DNA from: CAZYBU01 sp964645775
Lineage (GTDB): Bacteria > Spirochaetota > UBA4802 > UBA5550
NCBI GenBank assembly: GCA_964645775.1
Contig: CAZYBU010000001.1
Span: forward strand, 124,001 to 188,000
DNA length: 64,000 nucleotides
Direction of reading: 5' to 3'
Part shown: positions 52,213-60,590 of the stretch, piece after piece
Layout of the letters: every line of letters starts with the position of its first letter
Position numbering within the stretch: the stretch's first letter is position 1
Notes under the pieces: generated by a model
What the model was told of the DNA's origin: nothing
What the model saw: only the letters and a program-made list of their open reading frames with translations
Databases searched by the model: none
Program-made: the position numbers and the translations under genes

Positions 52213-53389
52213 GGGTGAAAACATTATTCAAATAATCATTGCCTTTAGCAGGGGAAAATTAGCATCCCTGGCAGGAGGAATTCTGGCAGGGATTATCATT
52301 ACCACGGTCCTTTTTCAGTTTTCCTGTTCCCGTGAGCCGGGTGACGCCTCTCTCTTTGGCAACAGAATATCTTCTCCTCTCAGGGAAAAGTCCGATAAGA
52401 CAGAGGCCCACAGGCTCCAGGAGACTTTTCGGGAGATATTTGAGCTCTACAGAAACAGGGTCGTTTTTATTACCACGGAACAGGTGGTGAAGGTACCTTC
52501 ACATCCCTTTTTTGATGATCCCTTTATGAGGGAATTCTTCGGGGGGCATTCCCGTGTTCAGAAGAGGAGGGGGCTCGGCACCGGGTTTATTCTTTCCGAA
52601 GATGGGTATATATGCACTAACCATCATGTGGTCAACGGCGTTGATAGCATATATGTAAGGATGAACAAGGATGACTACCGTGCAAGGGTGATAGGTACCG
52701 ACCCTAATACTGATATTGCTCTGCTGAAGATAGATGCGGACAAAAAGCTGGAACCTGTCTTTTTCGGGGATTCTGACAGGGTAACCGTGGGAGACTGGGC
52801 TATTGCCATCGGTAATCCTTTTGGACTGGACCGTACTTTTACCGTAGGTGTGATAAGCGCAATCCGCAAGGACGTAGACATGGTCGGTAATTCCCATATA
52901 CAGACAGACGCTTCAATTAATCCGGGAAACTCCGGTGGTCCCCTCATTAACATTTACGGGGAAGTGATCGGTATTAATCGAATGATCTATTCAAAAAGCG
53001 GGGGGCATATAGGGATCGGTTTCGCCATACCGGTCAACACATCTCGTTCAATTCTTGCCCAGCTGAAGAAACATGGACATGTTGAAAGAGGGTTCATAGG
53101 TGTAAGCATTGTACCCATGACAGAGGATTACGCCCGACAGCTGGGCCTGGATTCGGTTCGGGGCGCTTTTATCGGTGATGTCTTGAAGGGGAGTCCCGCG
53201 GATAAAGGCGGCATACGGGTTGGTGACGTTATCCTGGAGATTGATGGAAAGAGAGTAAAGAATTACAGGGATCTGATCCGAATCGTCGGACAGGCGAAGG
53301 TGGGAGAGAAGCTTAGGATGACTGTTTGGAGAGAAGGTAAACGAAAGAACCTGATGGTTGTAGTGGGAGAGAGGCCGAAAAACTCCTGA
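52187..53389 (+). CDS. HtrA/DegP-type trypsin-like serine protease
   Basis: 400 residues: an N-terminal membrane anchor (LASLAGGILAGIIITTVLFQ), then the trypsin-like domain with His147 in TNHHVVNGV, Asp176 in DPNTDIALLKID and Ser249 in NPGNSGGPLINIYG, then one PDZ domain (GVSIVPMTEDYARQLGL; GSPADKGGIRVGDVILEIDG). It is the periplasmic quality-control protease type that senses unfolded envelope proteins. With a single PDZ it is like DegS rather than DegP. It starts with GTG within the lipoprotein gene. Confidence 0.93.
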   Translation: MKRETSSDKGENIIQIIIAFSRGKLASLAGGILAGIIITTVLFQFSCSREPGDASLFGNRISSPLREKSDKTEAHRLQETFREIFELYRNRVVFITTEQVVKVPSHPFFDDPFMREFFGGHSRVQKRRGLGTGFILSEDGYICTNHHVVNGVDSIYVRMNKDDYRARVIGTDPNTDIALLKIDADKKLEPVFFGDSDRVTVGDWAIAIGNPFGLDRTFTVGVISAIRKDVDMVGNSHIQTDASINPGNSGGPLINIYGEVIGINRMIYSKSGGHIGIGFAIPVNTSRSILAQLKKHGHVERGFIGVSIVPMTEDYARQLGLDSVRGAFIGDVLKGSPADKGGIRVGDVILEIDGKRVKNYRDLIRIVGQAKVGEKLRMTVWREGKRKNLMVVVGERPKNS

Positions 53390-53525
53390 GTAAAGCCCTG
53401 ATTTGTCATACCTTTTGGAGTAATACGTAATTTAGGTAAAATATTTTCTTCCGATCGGAAAAGAAGTTTACTCCCAACTATAAGATGTTACCTTTTTACC
53501 GTAATATATGGTTTGCGAGGTTGTT

Positions 53526-53732
53526 ATGAGTTCAACGGCTCGTGGCATTTTGTACATTCTGGGTTTTATCGTGGCGGTATATCTGCTTTTCCAGTATGTA
53601 TTGCCCTTTCTTCTCAGTTTTCTCGGTGTGGCGCTGACCATTATTGTAAAGGTGGTCATGTGGGTGGCCCTGATCGTCGGTTTTGTCGTGCTGGTTTCTT
53701 ATATCATGCAATATTTTAAAGACAGGAATTGA
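53526..53732 (+). CDS. Small membrane protein
   Basis: 68 residues with two hydrophobic helices (ILYILGFIVAVYLLFQYVL; LTIIVKVVMWVALIVGFVVL). ATG 53526 has GAGG five bases upstream; the ATG at 53508 has none. No family is recognised. It lies between htrA and the PBP1A gene. Confidence 0.5.
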   Translation: MSSTARGILYILGFIVAVYLLFQYVLPFLLSFLGVALTIIVKVVMWVALIVGFVVLVSYIMQYFKDRN

Positions 53733-53792
53733 CAGACCGGTAACAGAATCCCGTTCTATTCGTCGAAAGGCAGGGTGGTTGATTTAATGACC

Positions 53793-53822
53793 TTGATTAA
53801 TTATTTTTATTTATGGGATAAT
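53793..53822 (+). promoter_or_regulatory. Possible promoter of the PBP1A-CarD operon
   Basis: TTGATT (53793-53798), 18 bases, GATAAT (53817-53822), preceded by TGG. It lies 110 bases before the ATG. Confidence 0.4.
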
Positions 53823-53931
53823 TGTAGAAATAATGATTGATTTATCATGTTCGAAAAAAAGAATTGGTCGTTCGGGTAAACAGGTTCCCGTAACGTAAGA
53901 CCATTCTTCACGGCAGCTTCTGATTACCTAC

Positions 53932-56274
53932 ATGAAAATAACAAGAGAAAAAATCGTTCCTCTGGTACTTGCTTCCCTTCTACTACTGGTATCCCTTACA
54001 GCGGGTGGTGCTTTCGGCTATATTCTTTCGGAACTGCATAACATGACGGGTATCGAAAACCTGAAGGCCTTTCAGCCAAGTATTCCGACCCGTCTCTATG
54101 ATGTTAACGGTGAACTGATAGCGGAACTTTTCGATGAAAAAAGGGACCTGGTATTCTACGAGGACCTCCCGAAACCGGTGATTCACGCCTTTCTCGCAGC
54201 GGAGGATAAGGACTTCTATGACCACTTCGGTATAAATCCCATGGCTATTGTTCGCGCCATGATAAAGAATATCCAGGCGTCAATATCCGTCGGGGAGATA
54301 GTTGTCGTACAGGGTGGTTCAACCATAACCCAGCAGTTGTCCAAGCGGCTTTTTACGGAGGGAGAACGTACTCTGTCCCGTAAGATTGTGGAGGCGATCA
54401 TAGCATTGCAGATTGAGAGCCGTTTTTCCAAGGAAGAAATCCTTGAGATGTACTTTAACCAGATATACCTGGGGCATGGATGTCACGGTATCGCCACAGC
54501 TGCACGTTTTTTCTTTGATAAGGATGTTCGTCATCTTAACGCGGCCGAGGCATCTGTTCTCGCCGCCCTGCCTTCCAAACCGAACGGATATTCTCCCCTT
54601 CGCTATCCTCGGACGGCCTTTGAAAAGAACAAGGATACCGTTCGGCGCATGAAGGAGGCCGGCTTTATTACCGATGACCAGGCCGAAAGGATCTTTACGG
54701 AGTTCTGGCCTCGTTTTGTCGACTCCCTCAGGATAGAGTTCCCGACAAAAACGGCCCTGACGAAAAACGTGGACCGGGCACCCCATTTCACGGATTACAT
54801 TCGACAGATACTCATATCACGGTTCGGAGAAGAACGGGTTTATAATGAAGGTATGCAGGTCTATACCACACTCGACCTGAAACGTCAGGAATATGCCGAG
54901 AAATCCCTGAAAGAGGGACTTATCCGGCAGGATGAGATATCGACCAAGGCAAACGCATACTACCGTTCGGCCCTGGACAGGGGGCTTTTCGGGGCCTACA
55001 GTACCCTGCGCATGATTTTTAATCTTCCCGGTGTCATCATCCGAAATGACCTGGAAACGAAATTCAAGAAACTGATGGTCGATGATTTCAATGATTCTAT
55101 AGACATCCTTGCGCTGCTTACCGGAGTGGAAGGTCCGGGAGAGGCCTTCCAGGCCTTTAGAGACCTTACTTCGACCATATCCACTTCGATGAAGGTGGAA
55201 GGAGCCCTTATAGCCGTGGAACCAAAAACAGGATACATCACCAGCATGGTGGGTGGTTCAGAGTTTCAGGTTTCAAACCAGTTTAACAGGGCGGTTCAGG
55301 CCCGGAGACAACCCGGTTCGGCTTTCAAGCCCTTCGTGTATGGTGCCGCTCTCGAGGCCGGTAAGATAACCACGGCAACAAACCTGCCGGACGTGCCCAT
55401 TGTTGACATCGACGCCCAGGGGGATACCTGGGAGCCGGGCAACTATGAAGGTGATTACCGGGGAATGGTACCTGTCTATTTTGCTCTGCCGGCTTCCATC
55501 AATATCATATCGGTGAGAATCTATGATCTTGTAGGCCCGGATGTAATTATCGATTACGCGTCACGTATGCTGAATGTTCCGGTTACCAGGTTCAATCCGA
55601 ATCCTACTCTTGCTCTGGGAACAACCGAGGTAACACCCATTGAGATGGCAACCGCATATTCCATATATGCCAACAGTGGACGTGATGTTTTACCCTTTGC
55701 TATTCGGTATATCGTGGATCGGGACGGAAATGAGATACTGAACCAGGAAGAAGCCGTGGGTAGGATCATTGCTCAGAAAGAACTTAAGAACGAGATCCAG
55801 GTTATACCCGAATCTGTTGCCTGGATAATGACCGATCTCATGAGGGGTGTCATTGACCGGGGTACAGCTAATGACGCGATTCGTAACAAGGGGGGGTTCC
55901 GTAAACAGGCTGCGGGTAAGACAGGAACCACATCCAACTGGACAGACGCCTGGTTCTGCGGCTTCACGCCTGATCTGACATCTGTTGTCTGGGTCGGTTA
56001 TGACCGGCCGTTCATGTCTATGGGCAAACATCAGGCGGGAGCCTCTGTCGCAGCGCCAATCTGGGCGAACTACATGAAAAAAGTTTACAACGGAATGCCG
56101 GATCCATCCTTTTCCCCTCCTCCTTCAGGGGTCTACTCCTACGGTAGGGGTTACGGGATCAGGGGGGCCCGTACCCAGTACTATCAGACCACGGATGAAG
56201 AGGGGAACAAGCTTGAGATGAAAACAGTACTTGACCGGTATCTTGAAAATGAAGGACTCAAGACAGAGGAATAA
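53932..56274 (+). CDS. Class A penicillin-binding protein (PBP1A), transglycosylase/transpeptidase
   Basis: A 780-residue bifunctional murein synthase. A short cytoplasmic tail and membrane helix (IVPLVLASLLLLVSLTAGG) are followed by the glycosyltransferase domain with Glu91 in AAEDKDFYDHFG and GGSTITQQLSKRLF, an inserted linker, and the transpeptidase with Ser463 in RQPGSAFKPF, the SIN motif in PASINIISVRI and Lys663 in GKTGTTSNWTD. It polymerises and cross-links peptidoglycan in the periplasm. It is followed by a CarD regulator, likely in one operon. Confidence 0.96.
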   Translation: MKITREKIVPLVLASLLLLVSLTAGGAFGYILSELHNMTGIENLKAFQPSIPTRLYDVNGELIAELFDEKRDLVFYEDLPKPVIHAFLAAEDKDFYDHFGINPMAIVRAMIKNIQASISVGEIVVVQGGSTITQQLSKRLFTEGERTLSRKIVEAIIALQIESRFSKEEILEMYFNQIYLGHGCHGIATAARFFFDKDVRHLNAAEASVLAALPSKPNGYSPLRYPRTAFEKNKDTVRRMKEAGFITDDQAERIFTEFWPRFVDSLRIEFPTKTALTKNVDRAPHFTDYIRQILISRFGEERVYNEGMQVYTTLDLKRQEYAEKSLKEGLIRQDEISTKANAYYRSALDRGLFGAYSTLRMIFNLPGVIIRNDLETKFKKLMVDDFNDSIDILALLTGVEGPGEAFQAFRDLTSTISTSMKVEGALIAVEPKTGYITSMVGGSEFQVSNQFNRAVQARRQPGSAFKPFVYGAALEAGKITTATNLPDVPIVDIDAQGDTWEPGNYEGDYRGMVPVYFALPASINIISVRIYDLVGPDVIIDYASRMLNVPVTRFNPNPTLALGTTEVTPIEMATAYSIYANSGRDVLPFAIRYIVDRDGNEILNQEEAVGRIIAQKELKNEIQVIPESVAWIMTDLMRGVIDRGTANDAIRNKGGFRKQAAGKTGTTSNWTDAWFCGFTPDLTSVVWVGYDRPFMSMGKHQAGASVAAPIWANYMKKVYNGMPDPSFSPPPSGVYSYGRGYGIRGARTQYYQTTDEEGNKLEMKTVLDRYLENEGLKTEE

Positions 56275-56296
56275 TCAAAGGGAGATAAGCAGTTAG

Positions 56297-56821
56297 ATGG
56301 CAACAAAGACAAAAACCTACAATGAGGGAGATCGAATTGTTTATCCCATGCACGGGGTAGGTATTATTGATGCGATTGAAAAGAAGGTCGTGCTCGGAAA
56401 ACGGGCCGAATATTACATGATAACAATAGTAAACAGCGGGATGAAAGTGATGATCCCGGTGAAAAATGCCGATTCCATAGGGATTCGAAAAATCATATCC
56501 AAGCGGGAAGTCAAAAAGGTTCTGGATGTTCTTTCTAAAGATGAAAACAGCTCAGTAGATGACTGGAAAGAACGGTACCAGAATAATATCGACAAGGTAA
56601 AAAGCGGCTCCATCCATGAAGTGGCTGAAGTGGCCCGGGATCTCTATCGCAGGGGAACGGAGAAAGAACTCTCCATTATGGAGAGAAAACTTTATGAGAA
56701 CGCATACCAGCTTGTGACACATGAGATAGCCCTTTCAAGAGATGTTGATCTTGAGGAGGCAGGTGATATTGTTTCTGAAGCCCTGTCAATGCAGAATAAA
56801 AACATGGAAAGGGAAGAATAA
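56297..56821 (+). CDS. CarD family transcriptional regulator (CdnL/TRCF-interacting domain)
   Basis: 174 residues. The N-terminal RNA polymerase-interacting Tudor-like domain reads EGDRIVYPMHGVGIIDAIEKK and MKVMIPVKNADSIGIRKI; the C-terminal helices (KRGTE-type, EELYENAYQLVTHEIALSRD-like) bind promoter DNA upstream of -10. CarD stabilises open complexes at rRNA and other promoters. It begins 22 bases after the PBP1A gene and is followed by the PIN/TRAM gene, an arrangement seen in spirochaetes. Confidence 0.92.
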   Translation: MATKTKTYNEGDRIVYPMHGVGIIDAIEKKVVLGKRAEYYMITIVNSGMKVMIPVKNADSIGIRKIISKREVKKVLDVLSKDENSSVDDWKERYQNNIDKVKSGSIHEVAEVARDLYRRGTEKELSIMERKLYENAYQLVTHEIALSRDVDLEEAGDIVSEALSMQNKNMEREE

Positions 56822-56887
56822 CAATTACCTTTTTGTTGCCGTAACAACATAGGCGGTACAATTCCACAATCTTTTTGGAGTAATAAT

Positions 56888-57886
56888 ATGATACTTATAC
56901 TCAGAATCATTTTTATAGCAATTTCAGCGTTCTTTTCTTTTGTGTATTACCTGAATCAGTCCATTCTGGCAGGTGTAATCGCGGCTGTAATCGCAGGCAT
57001 CCTGGCCCTTGGTATTATTGTAATTGTGGAATACGTCTCCCACACGGTTAAACCAAGATCTCTGCTGGCCGCCATCATGGGTCTTCTTCTGGGTCTTATC
57101 ACAGGCCATCTTTTGGCTGTGGCCTATGGCACACTGGATATTGAACTGATACAGCGACATGCAGGTGTGATTAAACCTGTTATATATCACACTCTCTCAT
57201 TCGCCGTGATGATCTTTTTCGTAATCAATAACGAGGAGATATCCTTCCTGGATCGGTTTATCGGCGGCACCCTGGACGAAAGTGATACCGGCATATCCTA
57301 CAAGATACTTGATACCAGTGTCATCATCGATGGAAGGATCGCGGATATCTGCGATACAGGATTTCTGGAAGGTATCCTGGTTATCCCAAATTTTGTCCTT
57401 AATGAACTCCAGGCCATAGCGGACTCTGCTGATTCCATTAAGAGGAACAGGGGCAGGAGGGGGCTGGATATCCTTAACAAGATGCAGAAAGATCAGTCTA
57501 TCATGGTTAAAATCTCGGATATGGATTTTGTTGATATACCGGAAGTCGACGCCAAGCTGGTTAAGCTGGCCAAGGTCATGAATGCCAAGGTTATGACCAA
57601 TGATTTTAATCTGAACAAAGTGGCCGAGTTTCATGGGGTACCTGTCCTTAATATTAATCAGCTCTCCAATTCTCTGAAACCGGTTGTCCTTCCCGGAGAG
57701 GAGATGCAGGTTGCCCTTATCAAGACTGGAAAGGACCCGGACCAGGCCATCGGTTATCTGGATGACGGGACAATGGTGGTCGTTGAGAATGGCAGACGTC
57801 GACTCAACGATGAAGTGGAAGTAGTGGTCACTTCCGTACTTCAGACCACGGCCGGTCGGATGGTTTTCACTCGCCTCAAGGGGTAA
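56888..57886 (+). CDS. PIN/TRAM domain membrane protein
   Basis: 332 residues. Three or four N-terminal membrane helices (ISAFFSFVYYLNQSILAGVIAA) are followed by a PIN domain with KILDTSVIIDGRIADICDTGF (Asp142, acidic active-site cluster), AIADSADSIKRNRGRRGLDIL and VMTNDFNLNKVAEFHGV, and a C-terminal TRAM beta domain (MQVALIKTGKDPDQAIGYLDDGTMVVVENG). It is a putative membrane-tethered RNase of the YacL type. GGAG precedes the ATG. Its stop is three bases before the flavoprotein start. Confidence 0.9.
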   Translation: MILILRIIFIAISAFFSFVYYLNQSILAGVIAAVIAGILALGIIVIVEYVSHTVKPRSLLAAIMGLLLGLITGHLLAVAYGTLDIELIQRHAGVIKPVIYHTLSFAVMIFFVINNEEISFLDRFIGGTLDESDTGISYKILDTSVIIDGRIADICDTGFLEGILVIPNFVLNELQAIADSADSIKRNRGRRGLDILNKMQKDQSIMVKISDMDFVDIPEVDAKLVKLAKVMNAKVMTNDFNLNKVAEFHGVPVLNINQLSNSLKPVVLPGEEMQVALIKTGKDPDQAIGYLDDGTMVVVENGRRRLNDEVEVVVTSVLQTTAGRMVFTRLKG

Positions 57887-57889
57887 CCT

Positions 57890-58474
57890 TTGCAGGTTTT
57901 AGCCCTCTACGCGAGTCCCAGGGAGGAAAGCTTCTCCTCAAAACTGCATGACTGCTTCCTTGAGCCGTTTTCCCGCAGGGGGGTCCGGATAATAAGGCTC
58001 TGGATGCATGACCTGAACATCGAACCCTGCATTGCATGTGGTCACTGTGAAAATAATGATGAATGCGTCTTCCATGACGATATGGATCGAATCTATCAGC
58101 TTCTCCAGAATTCGGAGATTCTCTCCATATCATCCCCGGTCTACTTTTCTTCACCTCCCGGTCCCCTTAAGACACTGATTGATCGATGTCAGACTATCTG
58201 GGAAGACCCCATGGGGAGCCGATTCCGTCGAAAAGGTAGATTTCAGAGGGCGTTATTTATGGCTACGGCCGGCAGTCCACCTTACAGAACTATGTTTATC
58301 CCTTCCAAAATAATCATGAAACACTTTTTTCGTATAATCGGGGCAACCTGGAATGAAAATGACTTTATACTGGTGCCTGATACCGATAAAATTTCCAAAA
58401 TCGACGAATTTACCTGTGCCAGGGCTTCGAAACTGGCCCTTAAATACCTGGATGAGACTGAAGGTGAGTCATGA
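57890..58474 (+). CDS. NADPH-dependent FMN reductase / Fe-S flavoprotein family
   Basis: 194 residues beginning with a flavodoxin-like fold, LALYASPREESFSSKLHDCF, followed by PCIACGHCENNDECVF (a cysteine-rich insert of Fe-S flavoproteins) and SSPVYFSSPPGPLKTLIDR. It would bind FMN and move electrons in the cytoplasm. The start is TTG 57890 behind an AAGGGG. The end overlaps the next gene by four bases (ATGA). Confidence 0.78.
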   Translation: MQVLALYASPREESFSSKLHDCFLEPFSRRGVRIIRLWMHDLNIEPCIACGHCENNDECVFHDDMDRIYQLLQNSEILSISSPVYFSSPPGPLKTLIDRCQTIWEDPMGSRFRRKGRFQRALFMATAGSPPYRTMFIPSKIIMKHFFRIIGATWNENDFILVPDTDKISKIDEFTCARASKLALKYLDETEGES

Positions 58475-59742
58475 AAATTGTTACGGAGATAGTTATCGGT
58501 ACTAAACCGGAAAAGGTGGCTGAACTGTTCACTCAGGCGAGGAATAATGACATATTTGTTTCTGACTTGCATTTGAAGGAAGAGGAGGATAGTGGAGACT
58601 ATAACTATTGCCTGACGGTCACATGTGAAAAGAAGCAGTCGTTGGACCAGTTTCTCGGAGCTCTTGAAGTGAATGATATCTGCACAATTCACTCGCTTAG
58701 AAATGCCTCTGAGGAACTTATTACCGGGGGGCTTCTCAAGGTTTTGCCAAAAACGCCCTTGGAGAATCGCCACGACCTGGAGACATTTCTTTTGGGTGGG
58801 CATGAGTTGCAGAGGAGCAGGCTCATTGAAGGGAACGGCTACAGTTTCAGCGGAATATCCAGTTCCGTGGGCATGGTAGACATGGAACCACTCCCTTTTA
58901 CTCCTGATATCCTTTCCATTCAGCTGAGGCACGCAACCTGTGAAAGGGATTCTGTGGTGCTTTCTCGGTTCGCAGGTCTTAATCCCTGGCCCCTGATTAT
59001 GTTCTATGAGCAGAGGGAAGATCTGATGCGCCAGATTGCTCGTCTGGAACACGGTTTTTCCGCCCTGCGGCTTCAACGGCTGAGTGGTATTTCCCTGGAT
59101 GATTATGAGGAGATAATCTCCGGTATTTCAATCCCCGTTATCTCAAGGGAATTTGATGAGCTTCCTTTACTGGATCTGGCCCGGGTACTCTGGCTTACGG
59201 AGAACCATTCACTGGACCGGGAGGAATTGACAGTCGGCCTTTTTGGTCTGGAACCGGGTATCGTCCGTCTTACCTCACTTTTCAGAAAAACCGGCATCAA
59301 ACGGGTCCTGGGTTATGATGAAGACGAACACGCCATGCTCGGTTTTGAGCATGCCGGGGGTATGGCCACAACCATTGCGAATATTTTCAGTAACGCCGAT
59401 ATTCTCATATTTAATATCCTCTCCGAGGAGTGGGATATACATGAAAATCTGCGCCCAGGACAGGTTGTTATAATTCATGATGAAAAGAAGAATATGTCGA
59501 AGGTCGACTTTCGGAACCCGGGAATCCTGGGGAAGGTAGTGGCGCGGGAGGAATCTCATTTTACTCTTTTCCCCGCTCTTCTGCTGGGAATGGTCCGTGG
59601 AGGATATGTTCTCATGGATGACAGGATGATTATTCACTGTGCAAAACGGTATATGGAGAGAATTACCGGTTACTGCCAGTCTCCCGACATCTTTTCGGAT
59701 ATACATACTCGCATGGCCGATGTTATTATGAAAGGGATCTGA
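58471..59742 (+). CDS. Degenerate malic-enzyme-like protein with ACT-like N terminus
   Basis: 423 residues. Residues 1-75 resemble an ACT-type regulatory fold. The middle (FSALRLQRLSGISLDDYEEIIS, IPVISREFDELPLLDLARVLWL) lines up with the FGGIxLEDIxAP region and IPVFHDDQHGTAIV of malic enzymes. The C-terminal ELTVGLFGLEPGIVRLTSLFRKTGIKRVLGYDEDE resembles the NAD-binding core. The catalytic Tyr, Lys and paired Asp are not at the expected places, and the HDDQHGT motif is lost. It may be a pseudoenzyme. It is coupled to the flavoprotein gene (ATGA). Confidence 0.5.
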   Translation: MKIVTEIVIGTKPEKVAELFTQARNNDIFVSDLHLKEEEDSGDYNYCLTVTCEKKQSLDQFLGALEVNDICTIHSLRNASEELITGGLLKVLPKTPLENRHDLETFLLGGHELQRSRLIEGNGYSFSGISSSVGMVDMEPLPFTPDILSIQLRHATCERDSVVLSRFAGLNPWPLIMFYEQREDLMRQIARLEHGFSALRLQRLSGISLDDYEEIISGISIPVISREFDELPLLDLARVLWLTENHSLDREELTVGLFGLEPGIVRLTSLFRKTGIKRVLGYDEDEHAMLGFEHAGGMATTIANIFSNADILIFNILSEEWDIHENLRPGQVVIIHDEKKNMSKVDFRNPGILGKVVAREESHFTLFPALLLGMVRGGYVLMDDRMIIHCAKRYMERITGYCQSPDIFSDIHTRMADVIMKGI

Positions 59743-59747
59743 TCAGA

Positions 59748-60530
59748 TTATTTTCCATTTCGGACCAGAACCCAGGAAAGGTTTCTGTAGTCGAAATAAC
59801 TGTAGGAGAGGGATGTCCTGGAACGAACAAGGTGGTCTTTTATTCGTTCTTCAGGGGAAGGATTGAAATTTATAAGGTTCGCGTGGTCATAAGGTCTCGA
59901 TATATGTTCCTGGTTCCGGGAGAGCCTCAGGGTCCCGGTATGATCGATGGCCACAGTCTGTTCGCCTAACAGCTGCCAAAGCCGGTTCACATTCACCTGC
60001 AGAATAAGGATACCCGGCATGCTATTTCCCCCCGACACCTTCCTGGAGATAAAAAGATAGTATCCGTTATCGTTGCTTGAGATACGGGAAGAGTCCTCAA
60101 TATGTATTCCGTTCCGGTTTTCATAACAACGTTTAAGGGGAGTGCTTTGAAGGTAGCTACCCCTTACGTTCATTCCAAAAATCCTGTCATTAGTCCGGGT
60201 ATAGATAACCCTGCCGCTACGGTTTAATAAGATGTAATCACTGTAGATGCCGCCTGTTACGGCGCTGATCATCCGCGTCGTGTTTTCCCTCTCCAGAACA
60301 TAATACTTTCGTCCACCGTGATTCATCTCACTCAGGTGTGTCAGGTTCTTGATCAGGTCGTGCTCCACTACGACCTCGGCGGCCCGGTTAATGTCCTTTT
60401 CACATTGCGCGAAGAATACCTTCAGAGGTTCACCGGCAGGCGCTGTTGGAGAAAGAGATGAGCAGCCTGTTGTAGAAAGGATAAGGAAGATGGAAAACGC
60501 CATCATCAGGATCAGGGTTTTTCTGTTCAT
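59748..60530 (-). CDS. Lipoprotein with sensor-like (dCache-type) domain
   Basis: 260 residues. The lipoprotein signal reads FSIFLILSTTGC, and the rest is a periplasmic mixed fold with HGGRKYYVLERENTTRMISAVTGG, YILLNRSGRVIYTRTNDRIFG and FISRKVSGGNSMPGILILQVNVNRLW, as in PAS/Cache sensory domains. No transmembrane signalling part is present, so it may bind a ligand for another receptor. ATG 60530 is chosen over GTG 60533. It converges on the malic-enzyme-like gene. Confidence 0.65.
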   Translation of the reverse strand: MNRKTLILMMAFSIFLILSTTGCSSLSPTAPAGEPLKVFFAQCEKDINRAAEVVVEHDLIKNLTHLSEMNHGGRKYYVLERENTTRMISAVTGGIYSDYILLNRSGRVIYTRTNDRIFGMNVRGSYLQSTPLKRCYENRNGIHIEDSSRISSNDNGYYLFISRKVSGGNSMPGILILQVNVNRLWQLLGEQTVAIDHTGTLRLSRNQEHISRPYDHANLINFNPSPEERIKDHLVRSRTSLSYSYFDYRNLSWVLVRNGK

Positions 60531-60590
60531 CACAGGTTCTCCAGGTGTGGGAACGTATATCTATAATGTCGAACCTTTACCTCTGAATCT

